Assembly (NCBI GenBank): GCA_963766445.1
Contig: CAVXZW010000012.1
Coordinates: 202,941 to 266,940, forward strand
DNA length: 64,000 bases
Reading direction: 5' to 3'
Origin: JAICYJ01 sp963766445
GTDB taxonomy: Bacteria > Actinomycetota > Thermoleophilia > Gaiellales > JAICJC01
Shown here: positions 8,026 through 16,572 of the stretch, piece by piece
Layout of the letters: each line of letters opens with the position of its first letter
Position numbering within the stretch: position 1 is the stretch's first letter
Program-made: the position numbers and the translations under genes
Notes under the pieces: model-generated
What the model was told of the DNA's origin: nothing
The model's input: only the letters and a program-made list of their open reading frames with translations
Databases searched by the model: none

Positions 8026-9618
8026 TGATCAGGGAGGATCTGGCAGACGTCGAGCCGTACCGCTGGCAGGAGGGCTGGGAGCAGCGGATCCCGCCCGGCA
8101 CCCCGGTGATCCGGCTCGACCAGAACACCCAGCCGCGGCCGCCGGCGTGGTACGCGGGCTCGGCGGCCTGGCTGGCGAGCGTTGCGGTCAACCGCTATCC
8201 CGACTCGAGCTACCTGCGGCTGCGCGAGGCGATCTCCGGCGTACACGGGCTTCCCGGCCGACCAGATCGTGGCCACGGCGGGCGCCGACGAGGGGCTCGT
8301 CCTGTGCGCGCTCCTGACGCTGTCGCGCGGCGACACGGCCTACGCCCGACAGCCCTGCTACGGCCTCTACGAGGGTGCCACCGCGCTGGCCGGCGGCGTG
8401 CTCGCCGACCGGCCGGAGGGAGTGCGCCTGACCTGGGTCTGCTCGCCCCACAACCCCACCGGCGAGGACTCGCCGGGCGACGTGCCCGACCGAAACGGCG
8501 GTCTCGTCGTGATCGATCAGGCCTACATCGAGTTCGGCGGAACCGACCTGTCGGGGCTGGTGCGGTAGCGCGACGACGTGGTGGTCGTGCGCACGCTGTC
8601 GAAGGCGTTCGCGCTGGCCGGCGCCCGCGTCGGCTACCTGCTGGCGCCGCCTGCGATCGCGCGCAAGCTCGAGGCGATCCGACCTCCCGGGAGCATCTCC
8701 AGCTTCTCCGACGCCCTGGCCGTGCGGGCGCTGACCGAGGATCGCGGCCTGATGGAGGCCGACGTGGCCGAGACGGTGGCCGAGCGGGAGCGGATGCGGC
8801 TGGCGCTGTCCGGCCTGGGCTGGCAGATCTCCCCGTCGTCCGCGAACTGCCTGTTCGCCGACCTGGGAGAGCCGATCGAGCCGTGGATCTCGCGCCTGCT
8901 GAGCGCGGGGATCGTCGTTCGCACGTTCGACGCGCTGCCCACCTGCCTGCGGATCACGATCGGCTCCCCGGGCCAGAACGACCAGGTGCTGGAGGCGCTG
9001 GGCCTGGCGGCGCCGGCACCGGCGGCGGCCGGCGACCGCACCGGGCGGGTGGAGCGGTCGACCCGAGAGACCCGCATCGACGTCGAGTGGTCGCTGGACG
9101 GCAGCGGCCGCAGCCAGATCGCCACCGGCATCGGGTTCCTCGACCACATGCTGACGGCGCTGGCCTTCCACTCGCTCACCGATCTGCGGCTCAGCTGCGT
9201 CGGCGACCTGTGGGTGGACGAGCACCACACGGTCGAGGACGTCGCGATCGCGCTGGGAACGGCGCTCGACCGCGCGCTCGGCGATCGCGCCGGGATCGTG
9301 CGCTACGGCGACGCGCGGGCGCCGCTGGACGAGGCGCTCTGCCACGCGACCGTCGACCTGGGCGGCCGCGGGCACGCCGCCGTCGACCTGCCGCTGCGCG
9401 ACGTGCGCGTGGGCGGGCTGCCGGCCAGCCTGGTGCCGCACTTCTTCGACTCGCTGTCACGAGCCGGGCGTCTGGCGATCCACCTCCAGGGGCACGGGGA
9501 CGACGACCACCACCTGGTCGAGGCGGCCTTCAAGGCGCTGGCGCTGGCGCTGCGCCAGGCGGTCGCGGCCGACCCCGGCCGGGCCGGGTCGCTGCCGAGC
9601 ACGAAGGGGGCGATCTGA
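8025..9618 (+). CDS. hisC-hisB: HisC-HisB fusion (histidinol-phosphate aminotransferase + imidazoleglycerol-phosphate dehydratase), disrupted
   Basis: Starts at ATG 8025, overlapping the hisG stop (TGATG). The HisC half shows IRLDQNTQP, RYPDSSYLRLREAI, then after a frame change near 8241 FPADQIVATAGADEG, SPHNPTG, VIDQAYIEFGG, and after an in-frame TAG (8566-8568) the PLP lysine region VVRTLSKAFALAGARVGYL. With no stop it runs through an Ala/Pro linker (about 9010-9045) into HisB: GIGFLDHMLTALAFH, DEHHTVEDVAIALG, HATVDLGGRG, FFDSLSRAG and GHGDDDHHLVEAAFKA. These give all His/Glu manganese ligands. HisB dehydrates IGP and HisC transaminates the product's successor. The two disruptions are probably sequence errors; the fusion itself is clean. 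Confidence 0.82.
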
Positions 9619-10183
9619 CCGCGGTCACGCTGATCGACTACGGCGCCGGCAACCTGCGCTCCCTGCGGGCCGCATTCGAGCGGCTGGGTGCGACGGTGCG
9701 ACGTGAGCGGCGATCCCGCAGTGGTGGCCGGCGCCGAGCGGCTGGTGCTGCCCGGCGTCGGCGCGGCGGCGCCGGCGATGACGGCGCTGCGGGGCCGCGG
9801 GCTCGACCGCGCCGTGGCCGCGTCGACGGCGCCGCTGATGGGCGTCTGCCTGGGCATGCAGCTGCTGTTCGGGCACAGCGACGAGGGCGACGTCGACTGC
9901 CTGGGCCTGCTGGCCGGGAACGTGGTCGCGATCGACTGGGCCGAGCGGGTGCCGCACATGGGATGGAACGACGTGGTCGGGGACGGGCCGCCGGCCGTCT
10001 GCTACTTCGCGCACTCGTTCGCCGTCGACTGCGACGATCGGCTGGTGGCGGCCCGCACCGCGATCGACGGCCGCGAGGTCCCGACGGTCGTGCGGTCGGG
10101 CCGGCTCAGCGGCGTCCAGTTCCACCCGGAGAAGAGCGCGTCCGACGGCCGCCGGAGTGCTGGAGCGGTGGCTTGCTGCGTAA
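9615..10183 (+). CDS. hisH: HisH, glutamine amidotransferase subunit of IGP synthase; two frameshifts
   Basis: Reads TLIDYGAGNLRSLRAAFERLGA in one frame. A frame change near 9705 leads to DPAVVAGAERLVLPGVGAA, the catalytic Cys motif MGVCLGMQLLFGHSDEG, HMGWND, CYFAHSFA and GVQFHPEKS with the His/Glu of the triad. A second change near 10145 restores the end GVLERWLAA with stop at 10181-10183. HisH releases ammonia from glutamine and passes it to HisF. No ATG/GTG/TTG is available near the expected start; CTG 9615, overlapping the hisB stop, is the only coupled candidate, and a base error may hide the true one. About 189 residues after correction, normal for HisH. Confidence 0.85.
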
Positions 10184-10925
10184 GCGCGTGATCCCCTGCC
10201 TGGACGTCCGCGGCGGCCGGCTGGTGAAGGGCATCAACTTCGAGTCGCTGCGCGACTGCGGCGATCCGGTCGACGCGGCGACGCGCTACGCCGCGGACGG
10301 CGCCGACGAGATCGTGTGGCTGAACATCGCCGCAGGCGAGGAGAGCTGGACGGCGCTCCTGCGCGCGGTCGAGCGGGCGGCCGAGACGGTCGACGTGCCC
10401 CTGTGCGTGGGCGGCGGCGTCTCCGGGACGGCCCAGGGCCGCGAGCTGCTGCTGGCCGGCGCCGACAAGGTCAGCGTCAACACGGCGCCGCTCGAACGGC
10501 CTGCGCTGATCGCGGAGCTGGCCGACCGGTTCGGTAGCCAGTGCGTGGTGGTGGCGATCGACGCCGCCCGCCGCAACGGCGGCTGGCAGGCCCACGCCAG
10601 CGGCGGCCGCCGCCCCACCGGCCGCGACGCGCTGGCCTGGGCACGGGAGGCGGCCGAGCTGGGCGCAGGCGAGCTGCTGGTGACGAGCATCGACAGCGAC
10701 GGCACGCACCGGGGCTACGACCTGGAGCTGCTGCGGGCGATCTGCGAGGCGGTGCGCGTGCCGGTGATCGCGTCCGGCGGCGCCGGTCAGCCGGCGGACA
10801 TCACGGCGGCGCTCGAGACGGGCGCCTCGGCGGCGCTGGCGGCATCGATCTTCCACGACGGCACGTATCCGATCCACGAGGTGAAACGGGAGGTGGCGGC
10901 GTGCGGCCTGCCGATCAGGATCTGA
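10173..10925 (+). CDS. hisF: HisF, cyclase subunit of IGP synthase
   Basis: 250 residues from a TTG overlapping the hisH stop. The barrel motifs are RKRVIPCLDVRGGRLVKG (first catalytic Asp), FESLRDCGDPVDAA, WLNIAAG, VGGGVSGTAQ, ADKVSVNTAPLERP, VVVAIDAAR, LLVTSIDSDGTHRGYDLEL (second Asp) and VIASGGAGQPADI. IASIFHDG..I.EVK is near the end. HisF closes the imidazole ring from PRFAR and ammonia, giving IGP and AICAR. Normally VWLNIAAGEES would read LDI(T/S)A, so Asn replaces the usual Asp there, a minor deviation. It is coupled to hisH upstream and overlaps hisIE by 25 bp. Confidence 0.95.
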   Translation: MLRKRVIPCLDVRGGRLVKGINFESLRDCGDPVDAATRYAADGADEIVWLNIAAGEESWTALLRAVERAAETVDVPLCVGGGVSGTAQGRELLLAGADKVSVNTAPLERPALIAELADRFGSQCVVVAIDAARRNGGWQAHASGGRRPTGRDALAWAREAAELGAGELLVTSIDSDGTHRGYDLELLRAICEAVRVPVIASGGAGQPADITAALETGASAALAASIFHDGTYPIHEVKREVAACGLPIRI

Positions 10926-11501
10926 CGCTCGAGCCGGGGCAGCTGGTCACCTGCGTCGTCCAGGACGCCGCGCAGCGGCGACGTGCTGATGGTGGCCTGG
11001 GCCGACCAGGAGGCGCTGGACGCAACCCGTGAGACCGGCCTCGCGCACTTCCACTCGCGATCGCGCAACCGGCTCTGGAAGAAGGGCGAGACGTCCGGAA
11101 ACACGATGGCGGTGGAGTCGATCACACCCGACTGCGACGGCGACACGCTGCTGGTGCGCGTGCACGCGGCCGGGCCGGCCTGCCACACCGGCGAGCAGAC
11201 CTGTTTCGGGCCGCGACGGTTCGACGCACGGCCGGCCGTGCTGGCCGAGCTGGCCGCCGTGATCGAGTCGCGCCGCGGTCAGACCGAAGACAGCTACGTG
11301 GCCGGCATGCTGGGCTCGGCGCGGGAGGCGCCCCAGCGCAAGGTCGGCGAGGAGGCCGTCGAGGTGCTGCTGGCAGAGGCCGGCAGCCCGGAGCTGGTGG
11401 CCGAGGTCGCCGACCTCTGGTTCCACTCGATGCTGCTGCTGGCGCGGGACGGGATCGACCCGCTGGCGCCGCTCGAGGTGCTGCGGCAGCGCCGCTCGTG
11501 A
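10901..11501 (+). CDS. hisIE: HisIE, bifunctional phosphoribosyl-AMP cyclohydrolase / phosphoribosyl-ATP pyrophosphatase; frameshifted
   Basis: The first codons (GTG at 10901, VRPADQDLTLEPG..VTCVVQDAA) lie inside the hisF end. A one-base insertion near 10972 then shifts to GDVLMVAWADQEALD, HFHSRSRNRLWKKGETSGN and the zinc/substrate Cys motif PACHTGEQTCFG of HisI. From about residue 115 the HisE domain follows: RRGQTEDSYVAGML, QRKVGEEAVEVLLAE and EVADLWFHSMLLL with the metal-binding Glu/Asp residues. The enzyme runs steps 2 and 3 of histidine synthesis. It is the last his gene; hisD is not in the window. After correction it is about 199 residues, normal for the fusion. Confidence 0.88.
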
Positions 11502-11510
11502 GGCGATCAG

Positions 11511-11516
11511 TAAGGT
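11511..11516 (+). promoter_or_regulatory. -10-like box for the lipoprotein gene
   Basis: TAAGGT lies 6 nt before the GTG at 11523. This is the same hexamer and nearly the same spacing as before the phosphodiesterase gene at 22338. It suggests leaderless transcription of the lipoprotein and ligD. Confidence 0.45.
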
Positions 11517-11522
11517 TTCCGC

Positions 11523-12080
11523 GTGCTGATGCGGCTGACCGCCCTGCTTGCGATCGTGCTCGCGACCGCCGCCTGTAGCGGCGGCTCCTCCGGCGCCACC
11601 TCCGCCGGCAGCGGCACCTCCGCGCCCACGGCCACCGTCCTGCCCGCCTCGGGCACGGTCAAGCTGTCGGACGGCATCACCTACACGGTGGCCGCGCCCG
11701 GCACCACGCTTCGGCTGGACAACCTGGCACTGCGCATCATGGGCCTGCGCTGGGAGAGGCACGTCCCCGTCACGGTGACGCCGCCGGGCACGCGCATCTT
11801 CGCCGTGTTCACCGTCGCCATCGCCAACGACAGCAACCAGGCCGCGACCGTGGAGCCGACGCAGGTGTGGCTGCGCACCTCGCTCAACCACACCTACCTG
11901 GCCGCCGCCGGCGCCAACACGCCGCGCCCGCTGATCGGCCGGCAGCTGCGGGCGGGCGAGCGCGCCGTGGGCACGCTGGCCTTCCCGCTACCCGGCAGGC
12001 AGCCGGGCGGGCTGCTCGTCTACCGGTTCGGCGACACCCCAGCCGGCGCCCGTCACGTCGGGATCGCCCGCTACCGCTGA
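11523..12080 (+). CDS. Secreted lipoprotein with an Ig-like (DUF4352/telokin-type) domain
   Basis: 185 residues. A type II signal peptide ends in the lipobox LATAAC at about residue 19 (16 to 18 depending on start), followed by a Ser/Gly/Ala/Thr-rich tether. The rest is a beta-rich domain with FAVFTVAIANDSNQAATVEPTQVWL and ERAVGTLAFPLPG..PGGLLVYRFG, the pattern of extracytoplasmic Ig-like domains in Gram-positive lipoproteins. No catalytic residues are seen, so binding or envelope structure is likelier than enzymatic activity. GTG 11523 and ATG 11529 are both possible starts. The stop overlaps the ligD start (TGATG), although no functional link between the two is evident. Confidence 0.78.
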   Translation: MLMRLTALLAIVLATAACSGGSSGATSAGSGTSAPTATVLPASGTVKLSDGITYTVAAPGTTLRLDNLALRIMGLRWERHVPVTVTPPGTRIFAVFTVAIANDSNQAATVEPTQVWLRTSLNHTYLAAAGANTPRPLIGRQLRAGERAVGTLAFPLPGRQPGGLLVYRFGDTPAGARHVGIARYR

Positions 12081-14308
12081 TGTCGCTCGACGAGTACCGC
12101 CGCAAGCGACGGCCGGGCGGACGCCCGAGCCGGCGGGTGGCGAGGCGGAGCCGGCGGAGGGCGGGCGGCCGGTGTTCGTGGTGCAGCGACACGACGCGCG
12201 GCGCCTGCACTACGACCTGCGGCTGGAGATGAACGGCGTGCTGGCCAGCTGGGCGCTGCCCAAGGGCTTGCCGCTCGAGGTCGGTGAGCGCTACCTGGCC
12301 GTGCACACCGAGGACCACCCGATGCAGTACGCCACCTTCTCCGGCGTGATCCCCAAGGGCCAGTACGGCGCCGGCACGATGGAGATCTGGGACCACGGCA
12401 GCTACGAGCTGGTCGAGCGCAAGCGCGACGGCGGCCTCACGGTACGCCTGGCCGGGGAGCGGCTGCAGGGGCTGTGGACGCTGGTGCCGGCCCACATGGG
12501 CGGGGACGAGAAGAACTGGCTCGTGATCAAGAAGCGCGACTCGCCGGAGCAGGTCGCCCGGGCGGCGCCGGCCGGCTACGCGCCGATGCTGGCGACCCCC
12601 GCCGACCGGCTGCCTGGGCGCGGGCGCTGGCTGCACGAGGTGAAGTGGGACGGCTACCGGGTGGTGGCGCGACTTGAGGGCGGCGTCGCGTCGCTGACCA
12701 GCCGCCGCGGCGTCGACATGGGCGTGCGGTTCGCCGCCGTGGCGCGGGCGCTGCCCCACGCGCTGCGCACATCCGACTGCGTGGTCGACGGCGAGCTGTG
12801 CATGCTGGACGAGGACGGCCGGCCCAGCTTCTCGCTGATGCAGCGGGGGGAGGGATCGCCCGCGTACTACCTGTTCGACCTGCTCGAGCTGGAGCGCCGG
12901 CCGCTGATCGACCAGCCCCTGGAACAGCGTCGCGAGCAGCTGGCCGAGCTGCTGGTGGAGGGAAACCCGCTGGTGCGGCTGTCGGCCGGATTCGAGGACG
13001 GGGCGGCGCTGCTTCGGGCCGTCGTCGCGCAGAACCTGGAAGGCGTCGTGGCCAAGCGGCTAGGCTCGCCCTATCGGCCGGGACGACGGACAGCGGACTG
13101 GGTGAAGGTGAAGACGCGACAGGATGGTGAGTTTCTGGTCCTTGGCTGGACGGCCGGCCAGGGGTCGCGAGAGGCGCTGGGCGCGCTGGTGCTGGGCGAG
13201 GGCGAGGGCAAGGACCTGGCCTGGGTCGGGAACGTCGGCAGCGGCCTGGACGAGCGCAGCATCGCCGAGCTGCTGCGCCGGATGGAGCCCCTGCGGGTGG
13301 CCAAGCCGCCGCTCGATCCGGTGCCGAAGATGCCCAAGACGCCGGCCCGGCTGGTGACGTGGATCGAGCCGCGGCTGGCCGTGAAGGTGCAGTTCACGGA
13401 GCGCACGCGCGATGGCCGGCTGCGCGCGCCCGTGTTCCTGGGGATGGCCGAGGAGCGCGCGCCGCGGCGCCGCTCGCGGGTGACGCTCTCGAACCCGGAC
13501 AAGGTGTTCTTCCCCGACGAGGGCATCACCAAGGGCGACCTGTTCGCCTACTACGAGGCCGTCTCGGACGGTGGTGGTGCCGCACCTGCACGACCGGCCG
13601 TTCACGATGCTGCGCTACCCGGACGGCATCAAGGGCAAGAGCTTCTTCCAGAAGGACGCCCCCAGCCACCTGCCGGCGTGGGTGCGCACCTACACCCACG
13701 ACGGGATCCGCTACATCCTGGTCAACGACGCGGACACGCTGGCCTGGGTGGTGAACATGGGCTGCATCGACCTGCACCCGTGGCTGGCCCGCCGCGACCG
13801 GCCCGACCGGCCGGATCTGGTCATGTTCGACCTCGACCCGGCCGAGGGCGTGCCGTATCGACCGTGGTCGAGGTGGCGCTGCTGGTGCGCCAGGCGCTGT
13901 CGGCGCTGAAGCTGGAGGGCGTTCCCGCGCACCAGCGGCGGCAAGGGCATGCACATCCTGGTGCCGATCGAGCGGCGCACCGACCAGTCCGGCGCGCGCG
14001 CGTTCGTGGCGGCGGTGGCGCGGGCGCTGGCGCGGACGCACCCGGACCTGATCACGACCAAGTGGAAGAAGTCGGAGCGGCACGGCGTGCTCGTCGACGC
14101 CAACCAGAACGGGCTGGGACGGACGACGGCTGCCGCCTACTCGGTGCGGCCGCGGCCGGGGGCCACGGTGGCCACGCCGCTGGCCTGGGACGAGCTGACG
14201 CCGGACCTCGATCCCACGGCGTTCACGATGGAGGCCGTGATCGAGCGGATCAGCCGGCTCGGCGACCTCGCGTCGCCGTTGCTCGGCCGCCGCCAGCGCC
14301 TGCCTTAG
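12080..14308 (+). CDS. ligD: LigD, multidomain NHEJ DNA ligase (phosphoesterase-ligase-polymerase); four frameshifts
   Basis: Reconstructed from 12080: SLDEYRRKR, shift near 12117, TPEPAGGEAEPAEGG, then the 3'-phosphoesterase domain (RHDARRLHYDLRLEMNG, HTEDHPMQYATFSG). The ATP-dependent ligase has the nucleotidyl lysine motif EVKWDGYRVVARL, DGELCMLDEDGRPSF, EGVVAKRL and the OB-fold AWVGNVGSGLDE. The primase-polymerase domain follows (TLSNPDKVFFPDEG, shift near 13571, HDGIRYILVNDADTLAW, metal-site FDLDPAEGV, shifts near 13858 and 13930, TSGGKGMHILVPIERR). LigD repairs double-strand breaks with Ku. The domain order differs from the mycobacterial Pol-PE-Lig order. The 3' end overlaps convergent ku by 59 bp. 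Four indels in one gene argue for sequence errors. Confidence 0.87.
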
Positions 14309-15122
14309 CGGCCGGCTTGGCCGGGCTCTTCTTCTTGGCCGGCTTCTTGACCTCGTCCAGCGACGCCTGCAGGGCGGCCAGCAGGTCGGGCGCGGCCGGC
14401 GCCTCGCTCTCGACGGCGCGCTTGACGCCCTCGCCACTGCGCTTGGCCTCGATCACGCCCATCAGCCGCTCGCGGTACTCGTCGTGGTACTTGTCCGGGT
14501 CGAACGTCCCCTGGTACTGGCCGATCAGCTGCATGGCCATCTCCAGCTGGCGCTTGTCGACCTTGGCGCGGTCGGGGGCGATGCCGTCGATCGGACGCAC
14601 CTCGTCGGCGAAGAACATCTTCTCGAGCGTGAGTACGCCCTCGCGGACTCGCAGGCAGCCGAGGTTCTCGCGCTCGTGGAAGACGTAGGTCGCGACCGCC
14701 ACCAGGTCGGCCTGCTCCATCGCCTTCACGAGCAGCGCGTAGACCGGCTCGGCCGAGTCCTCGGTGGGGCCGAGGTAGTAGGTGCGCTCGAAGTAGATCG
14801 GATCGATCTCCGCGGCCGGGACGAAGTCGTGGATCGTGATCGTCTTGTACGTCTCCGGCGCGGCCGCCTCGAAGTCCTCGTCGTTCAGGAAGACGAACTC
14901 GTCCTCCTCGACCTGGTACGCCTTGACGATCTCCTCGTTGGGGACGGGCTCGTCTTCGAGCTTGCAGATCTTCTGGTAGCCGATGCGGCCGCCGTCCTTC
15001 TCGTGGATCAGGTTGAACTTCAGGTTCTGCTCACTGATCGCCGCGTACATGCGCACGGGCGCGTTCACCAGGCCGAAGCTGATGCTCCCGCTCCATACAG
15101 CTCGTGGTCTCACTGAAGCCAT
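14250..15122 (-). CDS. ku: Ku, DNA-end-binding protein of bacterial NHEJ
   Basis: 290 residues with the single-domain bacterial Ku core. It opens with WSGSISFGLVNAPVRMYAA, continues with LKFNLIHEKDGGRIGYQKIC, and has HDFVPAAEIDPIYFERTYYLGP and the conserved core end around MAMQLIGQYQGTFDPDKYHDEYRERL. The last 40 residues are Lys/Ala-rich (KKPAKKKSPAKPAAKAG), the basic tail that strengthens DNA binding in actinobacterial Ku. ATG 15122 starts right at the conserved MASVRPRAVW. Ku threads onto DNA ends and recruits LigD, which is encoded convergently with overlapping 3' ends. The pair is tail to tail rather than in an operon. Confidence 0.95.
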   Translation of the reverse strand: MASVRPRAVWSGSISFGLVNAPVRMYAAISEQNLKFNLIHEKDGGRIGYQKICKLEDEPVPNEEIVKAYQVEEDEFVFLNDEDFEAAAPETYKTITIHDFVPAAEIDPIYFERTYYLGPTEDSAEPVYALLVKAMEQADLVAVATYVFHERENLGCLRVREGVLTLEKMFFADEVRPIDGIAPDRAKVDKRQLEMAMQLIGQYQGTFDPDKYHDEYRERLMGVIEAKRSGEGVKRAVESEAPAAPDLLAALQASLDEVKKPAKKKSPAKPAAKAGAGGGRATATRGRRAG

Positions 15123-15183
15123 CTCACCTACACGATAGGGGAAAACCGGATTCTGGCAACACGGCCAGATTCCTGCCAGCACA

Positions 15184-15312
15184 TGGAACGGAGGTGCCGG
15201 GCACCGTCACGGCGCCTGTTGCATGTCCGTGACAGGAAACCCGCCACCGGCGTCACGGGAGCGTCACGCCTCGGTAACGCGTGTAACGACGGTGCCCGGC
15301 ACCTCCGTTCCA
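15184..15312. mobile_element. MITE-like 129-bp element with perfect 25-bp terminal inverted repeats
   Basis: The left end (15184-15208) begins TGGAACGGAGGTGCCGGG and its exact reverse complement occupies 15288-15312. Each arm also contains the inner palindrome GGTGCCGGGCACC. The 79-bp interior has no credible ORF and holds several (G)CGTCAC/CGTGAC blocks. No target-site duplication is obvious. It sits between the convergently placed 5' flank of ku and the lysA stop, filling most of the otherwise empty 15123-15324 gap. Possible roles are a non-autonomous transposable element or a long-hairpin terminator/REP-type element. Confidence 0.72.
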
Positions 15313-15324
15313 CCCAGTGGGGGC

Positions 15325-16572
15325 TCACACCTCGCGCGCCAGCAGGTCCTCGATCGTCTCGCGCCGCTGCACTAGCCGCGCCTGGCCGTCGGACACCATC
15401 ACCGCCGCCGGCCGCGGCAGCTGGTTGTAGGTCGACGCCATGCTGGCGTTGTAGGCGCCGGTTGCCGGCACCGCCAGCAGGTCGCCCGGGTGCAGTTCGG
15501 GCAGCTCGATCCGCTCGATCAGGACGTCGCCGGACTCGCAGTGCTTGCCCGCGATCGTGTACACCGTTCGCCCGTCCTCGTCCGGCCGGTCGCAGACGAC
15601 CGCCGTGTAGCGCGCGCCGTACAGCGCCGGCCGCGGGTTGTCGGACATGCCGCCGTCCACCGCTGCGTACACGGTGCCGTCGGCCGCGCGCTTGATCGAT
15701 CCGACCCGGTACAGCGTCGTCCCGGCCGGCCCCGCGATCGAGCGGCCCGGTTCCACCACCAGCTCCGGCATCGGCAGACCGTGTGCGATCAGCGCGTCGG
15801 TCAGGTGCGCGCAGATCGCCTCCAGCGATGGCTGGATCTCGAGCTCGATGTCGCCCGGCGCGTGAGCGATTCCCAGCCCGCCGCCCAGGTCGAGCACCGG
15901 CAGCTCGCCCAGCCCGTGCTCTTCGATGAACGCGACCAGCCAGTCGACCGCGCTCGCGTACGTCCCCAGCTGGTTGATCTGCGACCCCAGATGCACGTGC
16001 AGCCCCACCGGCTGCACGTGCAGCAGCGACCCCGCGCGGTCGAGCGCGTCCAGCGCGTCCGGCGCCGCGAACCCGAACTTGGAGCCGTGGTGGCCGGTCC
16101 TGATCTTGGCGTGCGTGTCGGCGTCGATGCCGGGCGTGACGCGCACCAGCACCGGCTGCACACGGCCTGCGGCCGCCGCCAGCCGCTCGACCTGGTCGAG
16201 CTCGCGCATGTGGTCGACGATCACCAGCCCGCACCCGGCCCCGATCGCCGCCGACAGGTCGGCCTCGGACTTGTTGTTGCCGTGGACGATGACCGACTCC
16301 GGCGCGGCGCCGGCGCGCAGCGCCGCCGCCAGCTCGCCGGCAGAGGCCACGTCGGCGCCAAGCCCCTCCCCCACCACCGCCGCGATCACCGCCACCGTGG
16401 CGTTGGCCTTGCAGGCGTACACCGCCCGCGACGCTTCTGGGTAGCTCTCCAGCCCCGCCAGGTAGGCCCGCGACCGGGCCCGCAGCTCGAGCTCGTCGTA
16501 GACGTACAGCGGCGTCCCGAACTCGGCCGCCAGCGCGGATGCCGCGACGCCGCCCAGCAGCAGCTCGCTCAC
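15325..16572 (-). CDS. lysA: LysA, diaminopimelate decarboxylase
   Basis: 415 residues. The fold-III PLP decarboxylase shows GTPLYVYDELELR, the PLP lysine motif YACKANA, DVASAGEL, HGNNKSEADL, KFGF, VGLHVHLGSQI, the PLP-phosphate glycine loop LDLGGGLGI and VVEPGRSI. The C-terminal barrel carries DGGMSDNPRPALYGA and the specificity-helix motif GKHCESGDVL with the active-site Cys. ATGAYNASMASTYN follows near the end. It converts meso-DAP to lysine, the last step. GTG 16572 shares GTGA with the argH stop, so lysine synthesis is tied to the end of the arginine operon here. Arginine decarboxylase is excluded by the LysA-type motifs and length. Confidence 0.94.
   Translation of the reverse strand: MSELLLGGVAASALAAEFGTPLYVYDELELRARSRAYLAGLESYPEASRAVYACKANATVAVIAAVVGEGLGADVASAGELAAALRAGAAPESVIVHGNNKSEADLSAAIGAGCGLVIVDHMRELDQVERLAAAAGRVQPVLVRVTPGIDADTHAKIRTGHHGSKFGFAAPDALDALDRAGSLLHVQPVGLHVHLGSQINQLGTYASAVDWLVAFIEEHGLGELPVLDLGGGLGIAHAPGDIELEIQPSLEAICAHLTDALIAHGLPMPELVVEPGRSIAGPAGTTLYRVGSIKRAADGTVYAAVDGGMSDNPRPALYGARYTAVVCDRPDEDGRTVYTIAGKHCESGDVLIERIELPELHPGDLLAVPATGAYNASMASTYNQLPRPAAVMVSDGQARLVQRRETIEDLLAREV

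Noticed and set aside
15128..15324. Coding extension through the inverted-repeat element
   Set aside because: Open frames cross it only as shadows; the perfect inverted repeat and absence of a start site argue against coding.
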